In this document: positions 7,850-15,443 of the stretch, one piece after another
Numbering within the stretch: the first letter of the stretch is position 1
Layout of the letters: every line of letters begins with the position of its first letter
Assembly (NCBI GenBank): GCA_001306305.2
Contig: CP155577.1
Span: forward strand, 558,001-622,000
DNA length: 64,000 bases
Origin: Citromicrobium bathyomarinum
Lineage (GTDB): Bacteria > Pseudomonadota > Alphaproteobacteria > Sphingomonadales > Sphingomonadaceae
Reading direction: 5' to 3'
Made by a program: the position numbers and the translations under genes
Notes under the pieces: model-generated
Told to the model about the DNA's origin: nothing
The model's database searches: none
What the model saw: only the letters and a program-made list of their open reading frames with translations

Positions 7850-8296
7850 ATGACAGGAGTATCGACCTCGCCCATGACCAATGTGCAAGCCGCCATCATG
7901 CCCGCCACCAAAGCCCCGAGAGTTTCTGCCATGACTGAAGACAGGTCCGACGCGCTCCACGCGCTGGTGATGCAGCAGCTCGACGACGATCAGGCTCAGG
8001 ACATCGTCAGCATCGACCTGGCCGGCAAATCGAGCATGGCCGATCACATGGTGGTCGCCTCCGGCCGGTCGACCCGGCAGGTCGCCTCGATCGCGCAGAA
8101 GCTGGCCGAGAAGATCAAGCAGGACGGCTACGGCTCGGTCCGGCTCGAAGGCTTGCCCGCCGCCGACTGGGTGGTGATCGATGCGGGCGACGTGGTGATC
8201 CACCTGTTCCGCCCCGAAGTGCGCAGCTTCTACAATATCGAGCGGATGTGGTCCTTTGGCGACGACGAGAACCGGACCGTCGCAGGCAACGCCTAG
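7850..8296 (+). CDS. rsfS: Ribosome silencing factor RsfS (Iojap family)
   Basis: The conserved domain runs from about TEDRSDALHALVMQQLDDDQ (starting near 7931) to the end. It includes DIVSIDLAGKSSMADHMVVASG, ADWVVIDAGDVVIHLFRPEVR and FYNIERMW, the Iojap/RsfS signature. RsfS binds ribosomal protein uL14 and blocks subunit joining when nutrients run low. The start is uncertain: ATG 7850 gives 148 residues, ATG 7874 has AGGAG about 15 bases upstream, and ATG 7931 gives 121 residues, closest to the family length. The order nadD-rsfS-rlmH is the usual one. Confidence 0.92.
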   Translation: MTGVSTSPMTNVQAAIMPATKAPRVSAMTEDRSDALHALVMQQLDDDQAQDIVSIDLAGKSSMADHMVVASGRSTRQVASIAQKLAEKIKQDGYGSVRLEGLPAADWVVIDAGDVVIHLFRPEVRSFYNIERMWSFGDDENRTVAGNA

Positions 8297-8323
8297 GTTT
8301 CCTCCTGGTGCGAGCGCTGAACA

Positions 8324-8746
8324 ATGCTGCTTCACATCATCGCGCGCGGCAAGATCGGACGCTCGGCCGAGGCACAGCTGGTCGACCGCTATCTGACGCG
8401 GATTGCGTGGGACACCAAACTGACCGAACTGCCCGACACCGGCGGCAAAATCCCGCCGACCAAGGATCCGCACCGCACCGTCGCGCTCGACGAGAAAGGG
8501 CGCGATCTTTCCTCCGAACAGCTTGCCGAAATCCTCGGCCAGTGGCGCGATGGTGGGATTCGCGAGACGCGTTTCCTGATCGGTGCCGCCGACGGGCATA
8601 GCGAGGCCCAGCGCCAGGAGGCGGACCTGCTGCTCGCATTCGGCAGCGCGACCTGGCCGCACCTGCTGGCGCGCGCGATGCTGGCCGAACAGCTCTATCG
8701 CGCGACGAGCATTCTTGCAGGACATCCCTATCATCGGGCAGGGTAG
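8324..8746 (+). CDS. rlmH: 23S rRNA pseudouridine1915 N3-methyltransferase
   Basis: A 140-residue SPOUT methyltransferase that methylates pseudouridine 1915 in helix 69 of 23S rRNA on assembled ribosomes. Family features seen: ALDEKGRDLSSEQLAEIL, the SAM-binding FLIGAADGHS knot region, and the C-terminal LLARAMLAEQLYRATSILAGHPYHR, which is nearly invariant. Length is normal (about 140-155). Only five bases separate its TAG from the GTG of the next gene, and a 16-bp palindrome covers that junction. Confidence 0.95.
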   Translation: MLLHIIARGKIGRSAEAQLVDRYLTRIAWDTKLTELPDTGGKIPPTKDPHRTVALDEKGRDLSSEQLAEILGQWRDGGIRETRFLIGAADGHSEAQRQEADLLLAFGSATWPHLLARAMLAEQLYRATSILAGHPYHRAG

Positions 8747-8758
8747 CACGCGTGCTAC
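8743..8758. repeat. 16-bp perfect palindrome at the rlmH/envC junction
   Basis: GTAGCACG followed directly by CGTGCTAC. It contains the rlmH stop (8744-8746) and the GTG start of the next gene (8752). In RNA it could form a small hairpin at that start. No function is assigned. Confidence 0.5.
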
Positions 8759-9981
8759 ACCGCCTCGCCCTGCTTGCCGCGCCGATTGCCGCGATCGCGC
8801 TGGTCGTCGCCGCGCCGCAGGTGCGTGGGCAGGGCGTCGAGGCCTACGAGAATGCGGACGCGGTGCGCGCCGCGATCGAGCGGGCGCAGCAGGCGTCGCA
8901 GCGGGCTGCTCAGCGCGCCCGCTCGCTTGAAGCTGCTGCCGCCGAGGCGGAGCAGGAGGCAGCGAAGGTCGCCCGCCAGTCCGCCGCGCTTGCCGCACGG
9001 ATTCAGGAAACCGAGGCGCAGATCGCGGTGGCGCAAGGCCGCCTGTCGCTGATCGCGCGCCAGCAGCGCGCGCTCGATGCACGGCTGGCCGAGCGGCGCG
9101 AACCGCTGATCCGACTGACCGGCGCGTTGCAGAACGTCTCGCGCAGGCCGCTGGTGCTGTCGGTGTTCCGACCCGGATCGATCCGCGACAGCATGTATCT
9201 GCGCGCGGTTCTGGAGACGACCATCCCCGAAGTGCGCGGGCGCACCGCCGCGCTGCGCGGAGAGATCGACCGCAGCCGCGCGCTGCGTGATCGGGCCGAA
9301 ACCCTGCTCGCCAAGCTGGCCGAGGAAGAGGGGCGCCTCGCGCTGCGCCGCAAGCAGCTGGCCGAGATCGAGACCCGCAAGCGGCTCGCCGCGCGCCGCC
9401 GGGGCGGGGAGGCCGACCGGCAGGAAGAGCGCGCGCTCGCCTTCGCCGAACAGGCGCGCGATCTGGACGGGCTGGTGGCGCGGATAGATGCAGCGGGCAC
9501 ATTGCGTGAGGAGCTGGCCGCGCTACCCGGCCCGGTGATGCGCCCGTCCGACCCGGGTCGTGCGCGCACACGCGCCATACCGATGCCCGCACCGACGCGC
9601 GAGCAGATCCGCTCGCCCGCAGGCCTGCGCCTGCCGGTCGATGGGCGCACGCTGCGCGGTTTCGGATCGGTCGACAGCTCGGGCGTGCGCAGCGATGGCA
9701 TCCTGCTGCGCGCGGGCGGCGGAGCGCAGGTCGTCACCCCCGCACCGGGCCGGGTCGCCTTTGCCGGGCCGTTTCGCGGCTATGGCCGGATCGTTATCGT
9801 CGAACACCCGGGCGGCTGGACCAGCCTCGTCACCGGGCTCGCGCGCACCGACGTGACCGTGGGCGAGCAGCTGACCGAAGGCGCATCGCTGGGGGTCGCC
9901 CCGTCTGCGGGCGGTCCGATCGGGTTCGAACTGCGGCTGGGCGGGCGCCCGGCGAACCCTCTCGACCACCTGTCGAACTGA
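8752..9981 (+). CDS. EnvC-type murein hydrolase activator (degenerate LytM)
   Basis: A 409-residue exported protein. It has an N-terminal signal or anchor (LLAAPIAAIALVVAAP), a long coiled coil (about 25-260) rich in Ala, Arg and Glu, and a C-terminal LytM domain (about 295-405). The active-site metal ligands are missing: HLHFE is replaced by GFELRLG, and no HxxxD motif is seen. This matches EnvC/NlpD-type factors that activate amidases during septal wall splitting and are not enzymes themselves. A GTG start lies five bases after rlmH. The ctpA protease follows, as in many alphaproteobacteria. Confidence 0.85.
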   Translation: MLHRLALLAAPIAAIALVVAAPQVRGQGVEAYENADAVRAAIERAQQASQRAAQRARSLEAAAAEAEQEAAKVARQSAALAARIQETEAQIAVAQGRLSLIARQQRALDARLAERREPLIRLTGALQNVSRRPLVLSVFRPGSIRDSMYLRAVLETTIPEVRGRTAALRGEIDRSRALRDRAETLLAKLAEEEGRLALRRKQLAEIETRKRLAARRRGGEADRQEERALAFAEQARDLDGLVARIDAAGTLREELAALPGPVMRPSDPGRARTRAIPMPAPTREQIRSPAGLRLPVDGRTLRGFGSVDSSGVRSDGILLRAGGGAQVVTPAPGRVAFAGPFRGYGRIVIVEHPGGWTSLVTGLARTDVTVGEQLTEGASLGVAPSAGGPIGFELRLGGRPANPLDHLSN

Positions 9982-10072
9982 GCTTGCCCCCTCGCGGCAC
10001 CGTCCCAAGTGCATCTGGCGTTAATGGCTTGCTCCCTATAAACGGGGGCGAATGTCCGGAAGGCTTGAGACT

Positions 10073-11410
10073 ATGAAACTGCCCGTCGTCGCCCGCTCGC
10101 TCGCGCTGGTCACCGCCGTAGCGATGATTCCCATCGCCACCGCCGGCATGGCCCAGGTCGACAGCCGCGTGGCGCCCGAGTTCGCCAAGCTGTTCGCCAC
10201 CTATCAGCGGATTCAGGCGAGCTATGTCGACGAAGTCGATGACGAGAAGCTGATTCGCGGCGCGATCGACGGGATGCTCGCGAGCCTCGATCCGCATTCG
10301 GCCTATCTCGACGGCAGCGATCTGGAGCGGCTCGAAACGCTGATCGACGGCAATTATTCAGGGCTCGGCCTGTCGGTCGTGATGGAAGACGGCGCGGTCA
10401 AGGTGATCAGCCCGTTCCGCGGCAGCCCCGCGGAAAAGGCCGGGATCAAGGCGGGCGACTTCATCACCCACCTTGATGGCAAGCTGATCTACGGCGGCGA
10501 TCTGGACGAGGCGGTGCAGCAGATGCGCGGCCCCGCCGGCACCTCGATCAATCTGACGATCTTCCGCCCTGGCAGCGACGAGCCGATCGAAACCAGCGTG
10601 ACGCGCGGCGTGATCGAGCTGGAGCCGGTCACCTACGAAGTGAAGGACGGCAAGATCGGGGTCATCACCGTCAACGAATTCTCGCGCGATGTCGGCGCGG
10701 ACGTGTTTGCGGCGTGGAACGATATCCAGCGCGAGGCGGGCGGCCGGGTCAACGGCCTGGTGCTCGACCTGCGCTCCAACCCTGGCGGTTCGTTGGACGA
10801 GGCGATCGCGCTGTCGGACCTGTTCCTCGACGAGGGGCGGATCGTCTCGCAGCGCGGCCGTGCGCGGGGCGAATCGATGTCGTTCAACGCGGAGACGGTT
10901 TATCGTGGGCAGATCGCCAAGGATGTGCCACTGATCGTGCTGATCGACGCGGGCTCCGCCTCGGCAAGCGAGATCGTCGCGGGCGCGCTGCAGGATCACC
11001 GCCGCGCGCTGATCATGGGCGAACGCAGCTTCGGCAAGGGCAGCGTGCAGTCGCTGGTCCCGCTGGGGCCGGACGCCGCGCTCAAGCTGACCACCGCGCG
11101 TTACTACACGCCGTCGGGCCATTCGGTGCAGGAAGGCGGGATCAAGCCCGACATCCGTGTGCCGCAGCTGTCCGATCCGGACATGGAACGGCGCCGCAAG
11201 TACCAGCTGCGCGAAAGCGACCTGCGCGGTCACCTGATCAACGAGGCCGATCTGAAGGACGACGATCTGGAGAACGACATCCGCCAGGATCCGCGCTTCA
11301 CCCAGACCGCCGCCGAGCTGGAAGAGCAGGGGATCGAGGATTTCCAGCTCGACTACGCGCTCAAGACGCTGCGCCGGACCACGCCCAGCTCGGTCGCGCT
11401 GCGCAAGTAG
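10073..11410 (+). CDS. ctpA: S41 family C-terminal processing peptidase
   Basis: A 445-residue periplasmic serine protease. It has a signal peptide (to about AGMAQ, residue 28), a PDZ domain near 85-165 (GLGLSVV...IKAGDFITHLDGK) and the tail-specific protease fold. The catalytic pair is visible: Ser in GSASASEIVAGAL and Lys in ERSFGKGSVQSLVP. LDLRSNPGGSLDEA is the core S41 signature. Such proteases trim or degrade envelope proteins, including cell-wall hydrolases, which fits the envC neighbour. I chose ATG 10073 because GGAAGG lies 11 bases upstream; ATG 10052 would precede that site. Confidence 0.92.
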   Translation: MKLPVVARSLALVTAVAMIPIATAGMAQVDSRVAPEFAKLFATYQRIQASYVDEVDDEKLIRGAIDGMLASLDPHSAYLDGSDLERLETLIDGNYSGLGLSVVMEDGAVKVISPFRGSPAEKAGIKAGDFITHLDGKLIYGGDLDEAVQQMRGPAGTSINLTIFRPGSDEPIETSVTRGVIELEPVTYEVKDGKIGVITVNEFSRDVGADVFAAWNDIQREAGGRVNGLVLDLRSNPGGSLDEAIALSDLFLDEGRIVSQRGRARGESMSFNAETVYRGQIAKDVPLIVLIDAGSASASEIVAGALQDHRRALIMGERSFGKGSVQSLVPLGPDAALKLTTARYYTPSGHSVQEGGIKPDIRVPQLSDPDMERRRKYQLRESDLRGHLINEADLKDDDLENDIRQDPRFTQTAAELEEQGIEDFQLDYALKTLRRTTPSSVALRK

Positions 11411-11426
11411 TCCGGGCGATACAGGC

Positions 11427-11909
11427 ATGATCGATACGCCCACCGCGCGCACCGCACGCTGGATCGTCCTGCTCGTCCCCGCGCTGCTCCTGGGCGGGGC
11501 CTATGTCAGCCAGTACGTCTTCGGCCTGTACCCGTGCGAAATGTGCTGGTGGCAGCGCTATCCGCATTTTGCTGCGTTGGCACTGGCGCTGCTCGCCTTC
11601 ATCGCCCCTCCCCAGCGGGTCTGGATCGCCCTTGCGGCGCTGGCGATCATCGCCTCGGGCCTGATCGGCCTGTTTCACGCAGGGGTGGAGTATCACTGGT
11701 GGCAGGGGATCACCGGCTGCGCGGCAATCCCCTCGGCCAGCGAAGGGGGCAGTGCGCTCGACGCGATCATGAACACGCCGCTGGTGCGCTGCGACGAGGC
11801 GGCGTGGCGACTGTTCGGGATCTCGCTGGCGGGCTATAACTTCCTGATATCGACTGCGGCGGGAATCGCCGCGATTTCGCTGCTGGCGAAGAAGGGCAAG
11901 CGCGCATGA
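11427..11909 (+). CDS. dsbB: Disulfide bond formation protein B
   Basis: A 160-residue inner-membrane protein with four predicted helices. The first periplasmic loop carries LYPCEMCWWQRYPH, with the CxxC pair typical of DsbB. The second loop has paired cysteines in ITGCAAIP and LVRCDEAAW. It would reoxidise DsbA and pass electrons to ubiquinone. Its end overlaps the coq7 start by four bases (ATGA), an apt pairing because Coq7 makes the quinone DsbB uses. No DsbA is in the window. Confidence 0.9.
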   Translation: MIDTPTARTARWIVLLVPALLLGGAYVSQYVFGLYPCEMCWWQRYPHFAALALALLAFIAPPQRVWIALAALAIIASGLIGLFHAGVEYHWWQGITGCAAIPSASEGGSALDAIMNTPLVRCDEAAWRLFGISLAGYNFLISTAAGIAAISLLAKKGKRA

Positions 11910-12424
11910 AAGACCATATCCACCGGATGATCCGGGTCGATCAGGCAGGCGAGTTCGGCGCAACGCGCATCTATGCCGGGCAGCTGGCGGTGATGGGCGA
12001 TCGCGGGCCGCATTCGGGCGAGATCGCCGCGATGGCGCGGCAGGAAGACGAACATCACGAAGCGTTCAACCGGCTGGTCGCAGAGCGGGGCGTGCGCCCG
12101 ACCGCGCTGCACCCGTTCTGGTCCGTCGCCGGCTATGCGCTGGGCGCGGCGACCGCGCTGATCGGGCCCAAGGCCGCGATGGCCTGCACCGCCGCGGTCG
12201 AGACCGAGATCGACCTGCATTATTCCAAACAGCTCGACGAGCTGAAGGATGCCGACGAAGATCCCGAACTGCAGGGCATGATCGAACAGTTTCGCGAGGA
12301 AGAGCGTGAGCATCACGATGCCGCGATCGCTGCTGGGGCAGAGGAAACCCCCGGCTATCCGCTGCTCTCTGCCGCGATCCGGCTGGGCTGCCGCGCCGCG
12401 ATCCGCCTGTCCGAGCGGGTGTGA
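11906..12424 (+). CDS. coq7: Demethoxyubiquinone hydroxylase Coq7
   Basis: A 172-residue di-iron carboxylate protein that adds the C6 hydroxyl in ubiquinone synthesis. The ligand motifs are present: the E of VDQAGEFGATRIYAGQ, EDEHH near residue 48, ETEIDLHY near 98 and EEREHHDAA near 132, i.e. two sets of E and ExxH. The length is typical of the short bacterial Coq7 form. It overlaps dsbB by four bases. A secreted protein gene follows about 110 bases later. Confidence 0.93.
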   Translation: MKDHIHRMIRVDQAGEFGATRIYAGQLAVMGDRGPHSGEIAAMARQEDEHHEAFNRLVAERGVRPTALHPFWSVAGYALGAATALIGPKAAMACTAAVETEIDLHYSKQLDELKDADEDPELQGMIEQFREEEREHHDAAIAAGAEETPGYPLLSAAIRLGCRAAIRLSERV

Positions 12425-12534
12425 TGCGCGGGAACCGCCCCTCGCGCTCGCTCGCTTCAGTCACAGTTCAGCCATCCGGCGCGCTTATGCAGTGCGCCCA
12501 CAGACCATCCCATTCCTTGCCGCAGAGGCCCACC

Positions 12535-13110
12535 ATGAAAATCTTCGCAACCGCCGCCATTGCCAGCCTGATCGCCCTTGGCGCAGGCGCGCCCGCCGCC
12601 GCACAGGACGAGGCCGGGGACAAGGTCAGCATGGTCATCGCCTATGGCGACGATGAGGTCGACTGCCCGGAAGACACGATCTGCGTCGTCGCGCGGATGG
12701 ACGAGAGTGAACGCTTCCGCATCCCCGAAAACCTGCGCTACAGCAACGACCCGGCCAATACCGCCTGGGCCAAGCGGGTCGAAAGCTTCGAATATGTCGG
12801 CAAGTTCGGCGCGATGAGCTGCTCGCCCTCGGGCGCGGCGGGCTTCACCGGCTGCACCCAGAAGATGATCGACGCCGCCTACGAAGCGCGCGAAGGCGGG
12901 TCCGCCGCCCGCTTCGGCCAGCTGATCGCTGAAGCGCGGGCGGAGCGGCTTTCGACCATAGACGAGGATGCCGCCGCCGAGCAGGAGCGCGTCGAACAGA
13001 TCGAGCGCGAATACATGGAGCGGATCGAGCGTGAGCGGGAGGCCGAAGTCGCTGCCGAGGCGCTGCCGCAACCCACCACGCAGCAGCCTGATGGTTCGGG
13101 CGACGAGTAA
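12535..13110 (+). CDS. Secreted protein of unknown function, coiled-coil tail
   Basis: A 191-residue protein with a clean signal peptide (MKIFATAAIASLIALGAGAP, cleavage after AAA-Q). The mature part has four cysteines: DCPEDTICVV, then AMSCSPSG and GCTQKM, likely two disulfides. The C-terminal ~60 residues are a charged helix (EQERVEQIEREYMERI and similar) followed by a Pro/Gln tail. I do not recognise a named family; similar small exported proteins are common in sphingomonads. Although the frame is open from 12421, ATG 12535 is chosen because the signal peptide starts there. A near-consensus EcfG-like element lies about 100 bases upstream. Confidence 0.75.
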   Translation: MKIFATAAIASLIALGAGAPAAAQDEAGDKVSMVIAYGDDEVDCPEDTICVVARMDESERFRIPENLRYSNDPANTAWAKRVESFEYVGKFGAMSCSPSGAAGFTGCTQKMIDAAYEAREGGSAARFGQLIAEARAERLSTIDEDAAAEQERVEQIEREYMERIEREREAEVAAEALPQPTTQQPDGSGDE

Positions 13111-13174
13111 GGCCCTCGCACGCAGTTAACGCGCCGTCTCGGCTTGTTAACCGATTTTGCGTAAGCGGGGCGAC

Positions 13175-14314
13175 ATGGCCCGCACGAACACCAACGCGCC
13201 GCTCAAGATTGCAATCGTCTTCGGCACCCGGCCGGAGGCGATCAAGCTCTTCCCGCTGATCCACCTGCTGCGCGAAGACCCGCGCTTTGCGCCTGTAGTC
13301 GTCTCTACCGGGCAGCACCGCGCAATGCTCGATCAGGTGCTCGATATTGCGCAGGTTGTGCCCGATCACGATCTCGCGGTGATGCGCGCGGACCAGAGCC
13401 TCGACGCGCTGACCGCGCGGCTTCTGACCGGAATCGGCGAAACGCTGGATGCCGAGTCGCCCGACTGGGTGGTCGTGCAGGGCGACACGGCCAGTGCGAT
13501 GTGCGGCGCACTCGCCGCGTTTTACCGCAAAATCCCGATCTGCCATGTCGAGGCGGGCCTGCGCAGCGGCGACATCCACCATCCCTGGCCCGAAGAGGTC
13601 AACCGCAAGGTGATCGGCACGATGGCCGCGCTCCACTGCGCACCGACGCAGACCGCCGCCGACGCGCTACGACGCGAGAATATCGACACTGCCAGCATTC
13701 ACGTCACCGGCAACACGGTGATCGACGCGCTCCACTGGGTACTCGGCGCGATCAAGCGTAAGCCCGATCTTGCGGCGGATCTGCACACGGCGGCGCAGCG
13801 CTTTGCAGGCAAGCGGATCATAGGCGTCACCACCCACCGCCGCGAGAATTTCGGCGAGGGGATGCGCGCGGTTGCCCGGGCGATCCGCGCGATCGCGGAG
13901 CGGGACGACACCGCCGTGCTGTTCCCCGTCCACCTCAACCCCAATGTCCGCGCCACCATGCATGACGAGTTGGAGGGGCTGGACAATGTCGCGCTGCTCG
14001 AACCACTCGACTATCCCAATTTCGCCGCGCTGATGCAGGCGAGCACGCTGATGCTGACCGACAGCGGCGGCGTGCAGGAAGAAGCGCCCGCACTGGGCAA
14101 GCCGGTGCTGGTGATGCGCGCGACGACCGAGCGGCCCGAAGGGGTCGAGGCAGGCACGGCCAAGCTGGTCGGCACCGATCCCGAAGCGATCCAGCGCGAG
14201 GTCTTCCGCCTGCTCGACGACGAGGCTGCCTATGCTGCGATGGCGCAGGCGCACAATCCGTTCGGCGATGGCCACTCATCGCAGCGGATCGCGCAGCTGA
14301 TGGCTCAGCACTAA
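13175..14314 (+). CDS. wecB: Non-hydrolysing UDP-N-acetylglucosamine 2-epimerase
   Basis: A 379-residue GT-B fold epimerase that interconverts UDP-GlcNAc and UDP-ManNAc in the cytosol. Family motifs: GTRPEAIKLFPLIHLL, VVQGDTASA, HVEAGLRSGDIHHPWPEE, TTHRRENFG and LTDSGGVQEEAPALGKPVL with the following TTERPEG. The WecC partner lies 1.1 kb away, beyond a divergent epimerase gene, so together they would supply UDP-ManNAcA. It could also serve the missing WbpI step (see the amidotransferase genes). A TTG lies six codons upstream, but ATG 13175 is normal for the family. Twin GTTAAC elements 21 bases apart lie upstream. Confidence 0.9.
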   Translation: MARTNTNAPLKIAIVFGTRPEAIKLFPLIHLLREDPRFAPVVVSTGQHRAMLDQVLDIAQVVPDHDLAVMRADQSLDALTARLLTGIGETLDAESPDWVVVQGDTASAMCGALAAFYRKIPICHVEAGLRSGDIHHPWPEEVNRKVIGTMAALHCAPTQTAADALRRENIDTASIHVTGNTVIDALHWVLGAIKRKPDLAADLHTAAQRFAGKRIIGVTTHRRENFGEGMRAVARAIRAIAERDDTAVLFPVHLNPNVRATMHDELEGLDNVALLEPLDYPNFAALMQASTLMLTDSGGVQEEAPALGKPVLVMRATTERPEGVEAGTAKLVGTDPEAIQREVFRLLDDEAAYAAMAQAHNPFGDGHSSQRIAQLMAQH

Positions 14315-14331
14315 CGGCGCTCAGCGCACGC

Positions 14332-15333
14332 CTAGTCGATCCCGTGATAGGCCTTGAACCAGCTGACGAAGCGCGGGAAGCCTTCGTCGGCGCTGGTTTC
14401 GGGCTGGAAGCCGTGGTCACGCGCGATCGCATCGATATCGGCGAAGGTGCGCGGCACGTCGCCCTTCTGCATCGGCAGCAGCTCGATCTGCGCCTTGCGA
14501 CCACACGCGGCCTCGATGATCCCGATCACCCGCATCAGCTCTTCGGAGCGGTTGTTGCCGATATTGTAGAGCGCGTGCGGCGCTACGCTACCACCCGGCT
14601 TGGTCGCTCCGTCGTCGCCCGGCGGTCCGTCGAGGCAGGCGACGATGCCGCGCACGATATCGTCCACATAGGTGAAATCCCGGCTCATCTCGCCATTGTT
14701 GAACACCGGAATCGGCTCGCCTTTCAGGATCTTCTGCGTGAAAATCCACGGCATCATGTCGGGCCGGCCCCACGGGCCGTAGACGGTGAAAAACCTGAGG
14801 CCGGTCTGCGGCAGGCGGTAGAGATGGGCGTAGCTTTCGCTCATCAACTCGTCCGCCTTCTTGGTCGCGGCGTAGAGTGAGTAGGGGTGATCGACCCGGT
14901 CCTCGACCGCGAAGGGCACCTTCTCGTTCCCGCCATAGACCGAGCTTGAGCTAGCATAGACGAGGTGGTCGACGCCGCGTTCGCGCCCCAGTTCCAGCAT
15001 GTTGAGATGGCCGGAAATGTTCGAATGCGCATAGGCGCGCGGGTTCTCGAGCGAATAGCGGACCCCCGGCTGGGCGCCGAGATGGACGATCCGGTCGAAG
15101 TCGTGTCCGTCAAGCGCGCGCGCCAGCGCCTCGTGATCGCCGAAATCGCATTCGATGAAGCGGAACGCCTCGCCCGCCGTCGCCGCCACCCGCGCGAGAC
15201 GGTCGCGCTTCAGAGAGACCGCGTAATAGGGGTTGAGATTGTCGATCCCGATCACGCGATGGCCACGCGCCACCAGTGCCTCGGCCAGCGAGGCACCGAT
15301 GAAGCCCGCCGCTCCGGTAACCAGAATGTTCAC
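14332..15333 (-). CDS. NAD-dependent UDP-sugar epimerase (UDP-glucuronate 4-epimerase type)
   Basis: A 333-residue extended SDR enzyme. GAAGFIG (residues 7-13) binds NAD. IDNLNPYYAVSLKRDRL is characteristic of UDP-glucuronate 4-epimerases, which yield UDP-galacturonate. The catalytic set is S in YASSSSVYGG and YSLYAATKK (YxxxK). FFTVYGPWGRPDM is the usual substrate loop. The start is GTG 15333, with AAGGAGA seven bases upstream in the right orientation; longer in-frame extensions lack a ribosome site. It is convergent with wecB and divergent from wecC, so it forms its own unit. Confidence 0.87.
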   Translation of the reverse strand: MNILVTGAAGFIGASLAEALVARGHRVIGIDNLNPYYAVSLKRDRLARVAATAGEAFRFIECDFGDHEALARALDGHDFDRIVHLGAQPGVRYSLENPRAYAHSNISGHLNMLELGRERGVDHLVYASSSSVYGGNEKVPFAVEDRVDHPYSLYAATKKADELMSESYAHLYRLPQTGLRFFTVYGPWGRPDMMPWIFTQKILKGEPIPVFNNGEMSRDFTYVDDIVRGIVACLDGPPGDDGATKPGGSVAPHALYNIGNNRSEELMRVIGIIEAACGRKAQIELLPMQKGDVPRTFADIDAIARDHGFQPETSADEGFPRFVSWFKAYHGID

Positions 15334-15443
15334 GCAGGTCTCCTTGCTCGCGCATGCCCCTAGCATCGGGGCCGTTACCATAAATTTTACCCGCGCCATG
15401 CAAAAGCGATGCGGAAGACTAGGCCACAGGGGCACGCAGACGC

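Noticed and set aside
7049-9592. An 847-codon minus-strand open frame opposite nadD-rsfS-rlmH-envC
   Set aside because: The opposite strand encodes four recognised proteins with conserved motifs. The antisense translation is Arg/Pro/Ala-rich and without domains.
8752-9981. An active M23 endopeptidase
   Set aside because: The zinc ligands (HxxxD and HxH) are absent from the LytM domain; it is an EnvC-type activator.
12421-12534. An N-terminal extension of the secreted protein gene from 12421
   Set aside because: The extension has no family features and would bury a standard signal peptide that begins at ATG 12535.
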